Below, piece after piece: positions 54,449-64,000 of a stretch of DNA of 64,000 nucleotides. Position numbers and translations under genes: made by a program. Source of the DNA: Paraescarpia echinospica (lineage: Eukaryota; Annelida; Polychaeta; Sabellida; Siboglinidae); the NCBI GenBank assembly GCA_020002185.1, contig CM034537.1:65902539-65966538 (forward strand), read 5' to 3'. Position 1 is the stretch's first letter. The number at the start of each line of letters is the position of its first letter. The notes under the pieces are model-generated. The model had not been told where the DNA came from. It ran no database searches and was given only the letters and a program-made list of their open reading frames with translations.

Positions 54449-54757
54449 GATATGACAGGTCATTAATCACACATGACAGGTCATTAATCATACTTGGGGA
54501 CACTTGATTGGTCAATACTATTGACAGGCCATTAATCACACTTGACAGGTCATTAATCATACTCAGGATCACTTAATTGGTCAATACTCATACTTGTTTT
54601 TACAAGTATGTGTTTTTATAAGTAGTTAACCACGACATTTTTTATAAGTAGGCGTTGTTTTTATAAGTAGGCATCCACAAGATAAGTAGGAATCCAAATG
54701 AGCGACTGATCCACCGTCCTTTGATCTATGGATAGTGAGGAGCACACACATACTACT
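54449..54757 (-). repeat. Polinton right terminal inverted repeat
   Basis: The reverse complement begins AGTAGTATGTGTGTGCTCCT and matches the left repeat with point differences and indels. The indels are fewer CTACTTATAAAAA units and the missing AGATCAAAGG duplication. It ends ...TACTACT, directly followed by the TACGTT duplication. Confidence 0.9.
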
Positions 54758-54763
54758 TACGTT
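54758..54763. repeat. Polinton target-site duplication, right
   Basis: TACGTT, followed by GATGAAATGGTCAAATC as in the unoccupied site of Tigger copy 1 (GATACGTTGGTGAAATGGTC). Confidence 0.9.
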
Positions 54764-55380
54764 GATGAAATGGTCAAATCATTGCTCGAACAATGAGAGC
54801 TGCATCCGTCCTAATTTGTGACATGCGCAAATGGATCCTTCGGAAACTCCATCCATGGTTTCATCCTGACATGTGGCCAGGCAAACATTGGTGGAACAAA
54901 TGAACCCGTTGCAGACATACATATTTCAACAGTTACCAACGTGCCACGTTCAGCTGATGTAAGAGAACCAACATGACACAGGCCTTTCTTAGCGATGATA
55001 TTTGATGATCTACTTGGAATGGTTGTCATTCTGGTTTCGTTTACATTATAAATGTTATTTGGAGTGAATTCGTGTTCATCGACTACGGCCTGTAAGATAT
55101 TGAAGAAGTGTGTAACTGCTGGCTTGTTGAGACCATGCGCTCTTGCGACATATGTTGCCCCAGGTGTTCTCAGCGATAGTTCGATCTGGATGTCGAGACA
55201 TGAAGCCTCTCAGCCAATCAATGCCGGCTTTCCCACTGTTGAACGGATGGCGCAGTTTATTTGCTTCAGGCAACTGATAAGCTAAACTTCGAACCTCGGC
55301 TGTACCAATGCCAAACATAATTTCCTCCATCACCAATATATGCTGCACCAATTCCCGCTCCCCGCTCAGTGATTGCAGCC
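54764..55380 (-). pseudogene. Tigger transposase, Tc5-type HTH and start of the DDE domain
   Basis: The exon begins at 55,380 after TTTTAG on the minus strand. It reads a CENP-B/Tc5-type DNA-binding domain (HILVMEEIMFGIGTAEVRSL, GIDWLRGFMSRHPDRTIAEN, 55,350-55,180). The DDE domain follows (KGLCHVGSLTSAERGTLVTV, then FAWPHVRMKPW, 54,990-54,850). The Polinton interrupts at 54,763. In copy 1 this part is deleted, so only copy 2 shows the complete domain order. Confidence 0.87.
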
Positions 55381-56030
55381 TAAAAATAAATAAAACATTT
55401 AATCATTACTCAAAATAAAGCTTCACTATAATAAAAATAATGATAAACTAAAAATGTGACAGTTTACTGAACGGCTACAATATATTAGGGGTTCGGAAGA
55501 ATCGCCCTGATAAATGGTGACGGCTCCCTTAATGTCGTCATCTAATGACATCGGTCCATGCAATTATTAATATTAATTCATCCCACTGACCTAAATGTCC
55601 GCATTATTTTAAATTTAAAAAGACAAGTGACTTAAGTGTAACATAGTAATAATAATAATGTATTTATTTCAGACAATCATCATGTCCATATATACAAATA
55701 CATCAATAAAAGTATGTAAATAAATATAAAAGTACATCGATAAGAGTAATTTATTAATGGGCTCCATTGTTTATAACATTAGATCTTCGAGCTTTTTCAA
55801 ATTCATTCATATATGAGGTTATCACTGTCATTAGACCTAAAGCCAGCCAAACCCTGCCACAATAACAGCGTAGTGTTATATATTCAAATGGCGCCATTAA
55901 ATAAAATGTCTGAACCTACAGGCCTGAAACTGTTCTACATCTGGTCAAATAGCTGGGGAAACGGACTTTTCAAAACGGGTGAAGTCTAGAGGGTTAAATG
56001 AATTTGTTATTTATGTTATTAACCTCAAAA
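55381..56030. other. Probable intron of the Tigger transposase
   Basis: AT-rich, without coding frames, lying between the pipsqueak-type exon and the Tc5-type exon. It is absent from copy 1. Might include an unrelated short insertion. Confidence 0.5.
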
Positions 56031-56329
<299 letters not shown>

Positions 56330-57044
56330 CTGTAGAGGTTAAAGAAATACATTTTTTCATGTGTGAGTGCGTGCGTGCGTGCGTCTGTTTGTGTAACAAT
56401 ATCTTACAATAAGTGCTCCCGGGCGATCAAATAAGAAGCCGCTCCTTAGAGGCTGCAGTCAATAAAAACTTTCACTTCGAACCGACATTGTTGGAACAGT
56501 CGATTGTATAGGTCCGAAACCTAATCTTAACCATAACATTTAGTAACTCTAAATCTACCAACAAACCAGCATTTCTCTCCCTAAATTAAACACTAACAAC
56601 TCTTCAAATTACGACATTATTTTCGGGGAGTATCACCAACAACCCGAACAGCCATGTTTTAATACACGAACAGCGGTATTTTGCTTGGCTACTCTACGAC
56701 TACGGAACCATGTCTTAAAAAGATATTGTGCATTCCGTGTGTTCAAAAATACATCTTCTAATTGGAGAAACCGTGGCCGAGATTGTTTCTTCCAACGGTG
56801 AGTTAATTTATTGACCAATCATCGTGTATGATGGTACGGTGCAGTCTTGAATAATTACGCAATGGTCATTTATTAGCTACAGAACTTACCATAGATCAGA
56901 GCAGTCAATTTTACATTTCACTGTACGAGAAAGTGCTGGTCAAACTTCAGATCGTCCGCCATTTTGTTAACTGAGCTACTTCACGTGGCTCACAAATGTG
57001 TATAGTCATAAACAGATGGCAGCACCTAACAACTGAGAAATAGA

Positions 57045-57152
57045 GATAGGCCATATAAAAAAGAGTGTAAAGCGCTTTGAGCAGTCCTGAGGACTGGATA
57101 CTGCGCTATATAAGAACTTATCTTTACTTTACTTTATATAGATAGGCCATAT
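57045..57152 (+). mobile_element. 84-bp SINE-like insertion with 12-bp target duplication
   Basis: GATAGGCCATAT occurs at 57,045-57,056 and 57,141-57,152. Between them lies the family-S tail (GTGTAAAGCGCTTTGAGCAG ... TATAAGAACTTATC) ending in a TTTACTTTACTT simple repeat. This shows that family S is mobilised by a LINE-type machinery. Confidence 0.85.
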
Positions 57153-57157
57153 GACCC

Positions 57158-57184
57158 TCATGGGCCATTTTACACCACCGTCCC
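57158..57184 (-). repeat. Tigger right terminal inverted repeat
   Basis: The reverse complement reads GGGACGGTGGTGTAAAATGG then CCCATG, pairing with 40,229-40,255. Followed by (AT)n. Confidence 0.8.
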
Positions 57185-57215
<31 letters not shown>

Positions 57216-57469
57216 TTAATTATCTATTATTATTATTCACAACCGTTAGGAATAATGTAACTGTAAAATTATTTTCTTTTAACTTTTTTAACGTTTTAAT
57301 CTTTTAACTTGTTTAATCTTCTAACATGTTTTTAATTATATTTAAACCATTTAACATTTAAAAAAAACATGCGCACCCATACAATAACTGTGGAGTTATT
57401 CCTTGACTGCCGGGGTTTCCACATTAGCCTGAAGAAGAAGAACTTGCCAAAAACATTGCCAATAATAGC
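57185..57469. other. AT-rich flank, nothing recognised
   Basis: Starts with (AT)n and contains repeated TTTAATCTTTTAAC-like units. No coding region. Confidence 0.5.
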
Positions 57470-58204
57470 GCACTGAGTATAACCTACTCCTTTGGACGTT
57501 TCGCACTTTGCAAGGCTTGACTGTGCCATACCTGGCGGACCTGCTAACTCGACACCAGCCCACTCAAACGTTACGCTCCGCCGACACTCACCTGCCGTAG
57601 GTCCCGCGCTGCAAGCTTTGTACTCAAAACGACAAAGCGTTTGTGAAAAAGTGCACAATCATATCCTTTAGCCGCTGTACTACATATCTTGTTTCGAAGG
57701 AATCGCATGTGGTATAGCCTACTGCTCGCCAGGGCGTATTTTAATTCCGCTTCCGGGATTATATTAAAATGTCATCGATAACGTTATACCTCAGTTTCGA
57801 GTCAAACTACTTAATGCAACAACAACACAAATGTTGTGTTCAGATAATCACTATCTATGAGATACAAGCCGGGAAACTACAGGCGAAATCTCAACAGAAT
57901 TCGCCTAGGAACTTGTTAGGTGTTAAGATGGTCAATAAAACATTATTACGTTTTTTTAATCAACAACAAACGTTTCAACACATGTTGTGTTGGTGGTGAA
58001 AACGTTTCGTAGATATAATATTGACATTATAGTACACCCGTTCATTAGATAAGAAGCCGGTGTTACTGGACATTTTACATTACTTTATCGTTTTGACAAC
58101 ATTGCGCGTCAGTTTGGCAATTTCCTTACGTAGACGTTTTAAGAAAAATATTTGTATTGTCTTATTCAAAATACATTTGACTGATGACATCCAAGAAAAA
58201 TGCT

Positions 58205-58345
58205 AAGTGTTTTTATATAGAGTAGTATCCAGCCCTTATGACAGCACAAAGCGCATTACACTTTACTCCCTGGCAGACTTGTTTACCATCTAGACTGTTC
58301 GGGGATACATTCAGCCACGCTGCAATTAACATATCCATCACGTGA
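58205..58345 (-). repeat. Short interspersed repeat, family S
   Basis: Reverse complement of 2,270-2,400, better preserved than in copy A because it retains the GCGCATTACACTTTACTCCC segment. Confidence 0.65.
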
Positions 58346-58621
58346 CCTGTTGCCTAACAAAACCTCCGTCAAGCCAACGGAAACCATTTCGTTGTATATA
58401 TTTTTAAATGTTGGTCTCATAAGTGTTTCTATATGACGAAAACAAAGGTAAAGTTTCTAAAGTGATACCTCTATGGGGGAATGTTCGATTTACGAGATGT
58501 CATGCAGCAATAGTAATGCAATTCACGTATATAACCGTTATCAACATTGTTGGCAAAGGCAAAGCTTGACGGAGGTCACGCGCAAAAAAATCGATTGTGA
58601 CGTAGGCAAACCGCGACGTAC

Positions 58622-59175
58622 TGGATACCAAGGAGCCTCTATTTGGACAGGAGGCGTCACTGAACGAGAAAATGGCGGTCTACACTGAAGGTTTTTGTCC
58701 GTCATTCGGGAGGCAAGCGCATGCGCCTGCGGGACCGCAGCGCGCGATGTTAGCGTATTTGTTCAGTCACCTCATTTCATCAGAATAATCACCAAGCTGT
58801 GATGCGTCATATAAAATGAAAAGTTTTAAAGTAATCCTAATAATAACTTTTTTATCTATCACAATTCAAAATATAAAAATTTGCACGCAAATCACATAGA
58901 AACGTTGCAGTTATTTATTGAACCAACTGAATTTCGTCGTGTTTTATTAGAATAATCATGAGGCTGTACCACTTGTTATATAATTAAAATATTGAGGTTA
59001 TCATTGAAAATGTTGAGCAATGGTAATGCAAAGAACTGTATTTTCTGCACGCGTGTGGTCTGGCTTCGCGCAACTCCAGAATGGCGGACGAATTGCTTAT
59101 GTACTTTCCTCGAACAATGTAGATAGCGCGCGCTGCACCGTCTTGTATTGATATACGGTCTTTGCTGGAAACATC
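58622..59175. mobile_element. Private insertion in duplication copy B, unknown
   Basis: Copy A reads CGCGACGTCGTGGATACATCAA without interruption at 21,362, whereas here about 550 bp separate GGATAC and ACATCAA. The insert contains two segments with CAGAATAATCA and TTGCACGCAAATC or TCTGCACGCGTG. No protein or clear end structure was recognised. Confidence 0.55.
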
Positions 59176-59281
59176 AATTACTTGGCTAAGACTATGTGTA
59201 CACAAAAAACCCACCACTGTCTACTTAATGGCACTCATTCATACAGGTGAGTGAACTGGTGAAATGGGTCGAAAGGGCAGA

Positions 59282-59352
59282 AAGAGGAATCGAACCCGGA
59301 TTATCTTGTTTAAGAGTCGGTTGTTTTAAGTACTACGCCACCGCACCCCTCT
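59282..59352 (-). other. tRNA-like / Pol III promoter-like block, copy B
   Basis: Same as 21,487-21,556: perfect GGGTTCGATTCC B box and TGGCGTAGTA A box on the minus strand. The two copies differ at the positions corresponding to an anticodon loop. Not a foldable tRNA. Confidence 0.4.
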
Positions 59353-60096
59353 AATGGAATACGGTTCTTGGAGTAATACTCTTTGTAATATTTATGTCGG
59401 AGAGGTGTAACTCTATGGATACGTCTAGTTCTTATCGTATCCTAGTAGAGGCATGTATAAAACGTACGCTTTCCTAATCGTGATGACTTACTTAATCGTC
59501 TTCGCTCAGATTAGAATACAGGCCCGAAACGAAACTTCTCTATTGTATTATGTCATTAGTCATTTTCTTTATTTTGTTCCTTGTGATATATTCATCGACT
59601 GTTCATTAGTTTCAACTGTTTTTTGTAGCCTGTTTTTTCCTTATGGATTACATTCGAGAGTTTGTCTTGTGACTATTGTAATGTCTTTTTTGAGTGTATA
59701 TCCTACTCATGTCTATTTTAGTTTTGTATTTCTGTTTTAGTACTTGTTTGGTTTATCCTGTTCATCAATTCGGTTTAGACTTTGTCTTGTCATTAGATTT
59801 TAGGATGTTTCTGGGGCATTTGTTGATGAACGTTTGTAGATATTTAATTTTTGACTTTCTTGGGCAATGACATACAAACTCTACGCAAACGTCACCTATT
59901 CTTGTGCGGAACGATTGCTTAAGCATTATACGAACTTGAGCTAAACATTCAACTTTAAACAGCTAAGCACCGCTGTGAGGTTACCGTTTTTACAAAAATT
60001 GCCTCCTATGAAAATGCTTCTCTGGACGTCAGGACATACAACAATAACAACATATTATTATACACAAACATGTTGGCTGATACGTCGAGACGGCGT

Positions 60097-61205
60097 TGTT
60101 TAAATCATGCGTTGACTAGACAACAATAACTGTTTAATTATAATCTTCTTGGGTCTTGCCTATGATTGATATTGCATATAAGCTTTAGACGAGCACAGTG
60201 AACCGCGCTTGCGGCCTAGGGTTCCATATTATCGCCCACCGTCAGCTTGCCGATCTTGTAGAACGAAATGTAATCCGTTTCAATCTACACTCAAATAATG
60301 TCAGTCGATCCATCTAACTATGTAAACGTTTTATTTAATCCATGTATATTTGTAACTGTTAGAACTGGAACACATTATAAATAAAAATATGTATTTTATA
60401 ACATGAAATGCTCCACCAGCAAGACCAAATGTCACTAATTGTAAATTCATCACGCATGCCTCCGTCACCCAGGCCATGGTAACAAACTTTGAAGAAAATA
60501 CAATGCTAAGTTCTGGTTCTTATACTTGTGAATATAGTATCTGTTTGTAATAATATAATAAAATATGTGTAGTAAAAGAAGATGTATTTACTGCCTATAT
60601 GCAAGGTTCTTTGCACCATAAAAATATATATTTAATGTATGAACACACTATGCATAGAACATCAAATTAGTAAACTTTTTCTTCTTTCTACTATACCTAT
60701 AAAGCCACATACATTTTAATTTACATATAATTTATTTTATTATTTTATGTCCACATATAATGTATTTAATGTAGCACATTAAATACATATTAACATGCTG
60801 TTATGTGCCATTGATTTAAGAGCACATGTGCAATGCATTTGGAAATAAAGCTGATCTGTGACCATTTTCATAACTTGAAATACTCAGATTTATACACAAT
60901 TCCATAATACCCTCAATTTACACAAAATTTCCCTCCAATTTACACAAAATTTCCTGATATTACAAGACTCTCCAATTTACGCATAAATCTCATGCATTGA
61001 CATTTCTGAAACTTAACGTTTTATTATAACATGATTATTAATGTCTATGGAAAGTATCCTTTTTTGTCATATTTTAATCCGATTTATGTCTAAATGCCTG
61101 ATTTTCCAAGATCCTCCGATTTACGTATAAATGCCCGATTTCTCGAGACCCTCTGATTTACGTATACATCTCCTGGATTGGCGTGTCTGAAACTTAACAT
61201 GTATG
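60097..61205. mobile_element. Private 1.1-kb AT-rich insertion in duplication copy B
   Basis: It interrupts sequence continuous in P and Q after GTCGAGACGGC and resumes at GGAAGACATCC, having replaced about 50 target bases. The inner part has diverged repeats of CTCCGATTTACGTATAAATG type (60,900-61,200). Two segments share CTGAAACTTAAC (61,007 and 61,188). No ORF or terminal repeats were recognised. Confidence 0.55.
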
Positions 61206-61422
61206 CGGAAGACATCCTTTTCGAAAGTCGTCCAAACAAGACACTCGACACTAGCTTCGACACTTAGCTAAAGGCCACTCAGTCTTTGCCGCTTGATGTG
61301 ACCGCACGTCGTTTGTGGTGCATTCGTAACTACCCGTCTTGCCTTGCGAGAAAGTCTAGCAAATCTTCGCACTTTGCACTGTATAGTCATAGTTGTGCGT
61401 ATCTGCTCTAATTAAGAAGGCA

Positions 61423-64000
61423 ATGGAAACGGCTATCGTAAGTAACTTCTATCGGTCTGTGTTTGTGTATACATACACAACAGTTGATCGGTGATTATGT
61501 CCTCTCGCTCTTGGGCATTCAACAAGGCACGTTTTTGTTTGTCATGGAATTGTGGATAGCACAACTTAAACATATGTGATTAAATGCCCGTAGCAAAGTC
61601 AATAAGAAAAGGGAATTATAAATCATGGCAGTGGATCATCGTGTAATAGGTATCACAGAATCACGGGCACGCATACACAGTTGAATTAGCTGTGAAAGGT
61701 TCCGTGATGTTTAGAAATGGCAGGCGAGAGAGAAGGGGTGGCGGAGTAATTGTATATGTTAGACAATCTACACAGGCATATGGAATAAAAATTACAACCG
61801 AAGCAGATTGTGATGAAGCAGTTTGGTGTAACACAGTTACTGGAAATTCAACATTAACAATAGTACTAATTTACCGTAGTCGAAACATAGGAGAGGAGGA
61901 AGATGTAACACTACCAACCAAATGCTATAATGAAGGTGGATAAAGGGTGTGGGTTAAAATTGATGATTGTAATTACGGACAGAGCTGGGGTGAAGTTGAA
62001 CAACGTGCACTAATACAGGATTGCATTCTGATTCAACATGTTTTGGAACCGACCACAGATGGCAATTTGTTGGATTTAATGTTTACTTCTCAAAACGAAT
62101 TAATAGATAACTTTAAAGTACAGTAACTCTTGGGTTCTAGTGATCATAAACAGATCCATTGAAATGTACAAGTAAGATCAGCAATAAAGGTAAAACGCAA
62201 ATGAAGAGAAACTTTAACAACGACCTCTATTGAGAGATAACAAAGTATTTAGTAGATGGGACTACCTCCATGAAGGAAAAACAGCAACAGAATGCTGCAC
62301 CTTTTTAAAACAAGAGATTGAGGGCGCTATTTAAAAATGTGTTCCCTTGAAAAACAAGGAAAACGGTCAAAGAAAAACACCTGACTTGCGCAAAGCTCTG
62401 CTCTTACTAACACCAGCATTCGCCAGCATTCTACCTGACATTTTGATATAGTACTCCTGCACAATTATTGTACAAAGGATATAGGTACCAGATATGTTTT
62501 TATTGCACTAAGCCTACCGTACAATGACCCACAAAGTATTAAGCTACACTTTGTATCTAAAACCATGACCAAGCATAATATACGTAATATGTAAAATTGT
62601 AACTTAAGGGAGAATTGGCAAGTTTAATAATGAAAGACTTTGCCACAGATAATTGAGCAGATGTGAAATACTGTGCCCTGTGTAATCGTTGAAAGTGTTT
62701 TGTATCTATGTCCCGTACCTAAACTGTTTTAGTTTGGTGCTACCGGAAGGGCCGAGTTATAATAGTTATTAAAACGTGCCCTACGAGTAAATGCACCTCA
62801 CTCTGTCTCACATGCAAGCGGTCGTAGATTACGTAACAGTCGTTGGGATATGCTAACGATCGTAGATTACTTAACAGTATCGGGATATACAAATCAGAAA
62901 GTCAGCCTCTTAGTGGAAGTAATGTCTTTCTCACTGAACGTTGGTGGTTGTGTCTATTTATGGAAATAACCATTTAGAGTTTTGCCCCAGATAAATAATA
63001 CCAAAATGCCGTGACGATACTATTCTACATGGACTTTACATGAGGCCGGTGACCCAGAAGGAAGACACGAGGGACAAGGGTAGGGGTCATATCTGACAGG
63101 GAGGGGTTCATAAAATAAATAAATCCCTACGTGATTAACATTAAATACATTTATTATCTTTGAGAGCGTAATCTCTCTCAGTGTCACACTGCAGTGGTTA
63201 TTTATGAGGGGAATGTAAATGTTGAAACCGGGATAACAGTCATGCTAAGTGTTTACACATCATAAGTGGGCAACCGCGTCCCTGCCAAGCCAAACAATAA
63301 GACAGGTCGTGTCCTCTCTCGGTGGACGAGGAGGGTGTAGTGTAGAACATCCTCGCAAGCCAGGGCTGGCTGGCACTGTCGTAATCAGCAGCAGCGACCA
63401 CTGGAGCGTGAGGAAGGTGTGGAACAATGATTCCTCGAGTGTGGCGCGGTACGTCATGGTAGTGTTGGCGGTGTCCTATTCTGAAATGATGCCCTGCCAA
63501 GGTTTCTGATCATCTGAGTGGACCTACTGGGAGTTTTATAGTCTCCGACTGCAAGCCTTGCCCCCGCCAGTGGACAGCTACCAGCGGTGGACGTTGCTTC
63601 TGGTGTGGTTCCCATGATGGTAACAGTAAACCAGCTTGACAACTATTCTTTAACCACTGCTGAGTAACGTGCAAAGTAAATGTTATCGTGACATCAAGAC
63701 ATACATCAGGCAGAGGTGATTGAAAGTGACTGGGTCACACAGCGTAAATGAGGGTATTGTGAACGTCCTACACAGAATACCGTCGGTAGGAGATGGTATT
63801 CTATTCTGCGGAATGTCTCCTGGAACCTGGACCATGTCAACATTGGTCGTTAATGTTTCTAGCAACCGTTTTATACTACACATAATCTGTATCTTTGAAA
63901 ATAAAAGGCTCGTACTGCGCGTCGCTGCAAAGTTGGGTTAAGTTAAATACGTATTTATTTGTCTGACGTCATGGGTTCTTTGTGTAGGTGCACGTGTTCT
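61423..64000 (+). CDS. Small secreted cysteine-rich protein, copy R, cut by window end
   Basis: Exon 1 (61,423-61,437, METAI) with a GTAAGT donor. Exon 2 opens at 63,988 after TTTGTGTAG and reads VHVF before the sequence stops. Relative to gene Q one valine codon is missing at the start of exon 2. The intron is 2,550 bp. Whether the cysteine pattern is intact lies outside the window. This is a paralog in the same orientation as Q, about 39 kb away. Confidence 0.6.
61625..62380 (+). mobile_element. Decayed CR1 LINE in the intron of gene R
   Basis: Endonuclease remnant with VMFRNGRRERRGGGVIVYVR and EADCDEAVWCNTVTGNSTL (61,707-61,862), homologous to 22,840-23,600 and to the endonuclease of the CR1 at 17,878. 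It breaks off at AAAAACACCTGA (62,382), where copy A continues with the RT remnant. Confidence 0.85.
62381..63195. other. Intron R, unique AT-rich DNA
   Basis: No homology with copy A and no coding frame. A direct repeat GATCGTAGATTACxTAACAG occurs at about 62,820 and 62,860. Confidence 0.5.
63196..63430. repeat. Interspersed repeat U, copy 2
   Basis: Matches 37,780-38,015 from GTTATTTATGAGGGGAATGT to GCGACCACTGG. Lies within the intron of gene R and is absent from the intron of gene Q. Confidence 0.85.
63431..63790. other. Intron R, remaining unique part
   Basis: No supported gene or repeat. Similarity with copy A resumes near 63,800 (CTCCTGGAACCTGGACCATG against 24,178). Confidence 0.5.

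Larger units (their letters stand above)
44311..54757 (+). mobile_element. Maverick/Polinton, compact 10,447-bp element
   Basis: Bounded by AG...CT ends, terminal inverted repeats and a 6-bp target duplication. It is markedly more GC-rich than its surroundings. Gene order rightward: NADAR, integrase, membrane protein, penton, protein-X-like, major capsid, protease. Leftward: DNA polymerase B. Then a right arm with a proline-rich frame. Polintons are self-synthesising virus-like elements that usually measure 15-20 kb or more. This one lacks the packaging ATPase and the polymerase palm, which explains part of the shortfall. Nearly all genes are broken. Confidence 0.95.
57470..64000. repeat. Segmental duplication, copy B (runs off window)
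   Basis: Matches 16,930-24,330 in order. It opens with the LINE C-terminal remnant (57,480-57,640), then the same intergenic sequence to 58,508. It lacks the CR1 insertion, and its 58,500-58,512 junction is the empty site. A block of about 550 bp (58,622-59,175) and one of about 1.1 kb (60,097-61,205) are private to this copy. Much of the intron (62,380-63,790) is different from copy A. Confidence 0.9.

Noticed and set aside
44311..54757. Integrated adenovirus
   Set aside because: The penton, capsid and protease genes recall adenovirus. The retroviral-type integrase with chromodomain, the 6-bp target duplication, AG...CT ends and capsid motifs identify a Polinton/Maverick.

Overview
This window is animal nuclear DNA, most likely from a marine invertebrate; I cannot name the phylum. 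The evidence is the mix of APE-type non-LTR retrotransposons (LINEs) of CR1, Jockey/L2-like and RTE-like character, a Tigger/pogo DNA transposon, a Gypsy-like LTR element, a Maverick/Polinton, long (AC)n/(GT)n microsatellites and canonical GT-AG splice signals. No bacterial operons, rRNA or CRISPR are present. About three quarters of the window is recognisable transposable element or duplicated sequence. Almost every ORF is broken, so most coding entries are relics.

Layout. 1-2.7 kb: LINE fragments. 4.7-8.1 kb: Tigger copy 1, internally deleted. 8.2-11 kb: an RTE-like LINE. 11.2-14.6 kb: two related minus-strand LINE copies on either side of one relic (P) of a host gene. 16.9-24.6 kb: copy A of a segmental duplication, split by a nearly complete CR1 element; it carries a two-exon gene (Q) for a small secreted cysteine-rich protein. 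26.2-33.0 kb: a LINE split by a Gypsy-like LTR retrotransposon (LTR, tRNA-Pro-type primer-binding site, gag, protease). 33.4-37.8 kb: LINEs, one split by a solo LTR of the same family. 38-39.6 kb: the least repeat-rich interval, with a few weak candidate exons. 40.2-57.2 kb: Tigger copy 2, both terminal inverted repeats present, containing a minus-strand LINE and a complete-ended 10.4 kb Polinton. 57.5-64 kb: copy B of the segmental duplication, with gene R cut by the window end.

The Polinton (44,311-54,757) is the centrepiece. It has AG...CT ends, terminal inverted repeats of about 310-340 bp and a 6-bp target duplication. Tigger copy 1 provides the unoccupied target site inside the same window. 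Its rightward genes are a NADAR-domain gene, chromodomain integrase, small membrane protein, penton-like minor capsid protein, protein-X-like basic protein, double-jelly-roll major capsid protein and adenain-like protease. These converge on a leftward protein-primed DNA polymerase B that has lost its catalytic palm region. I find no packaging ATPase. Most of these genes carry frameshifts or stops, so the element is a fossil. The NADAR gene and a proline-rich repeat protein in the right arm are cargo I do not know from this family.

The second point of interest is the host gene. A five-codon first exon and a 78-codon second exon encode a secreted protein with seven cysteines. It is present as one intact copy (Q), one copy running off the window (R) and an orphan first exon (P). 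Insertions shared or not shared among the copies allow the duplications and insertions to be ordered in time.
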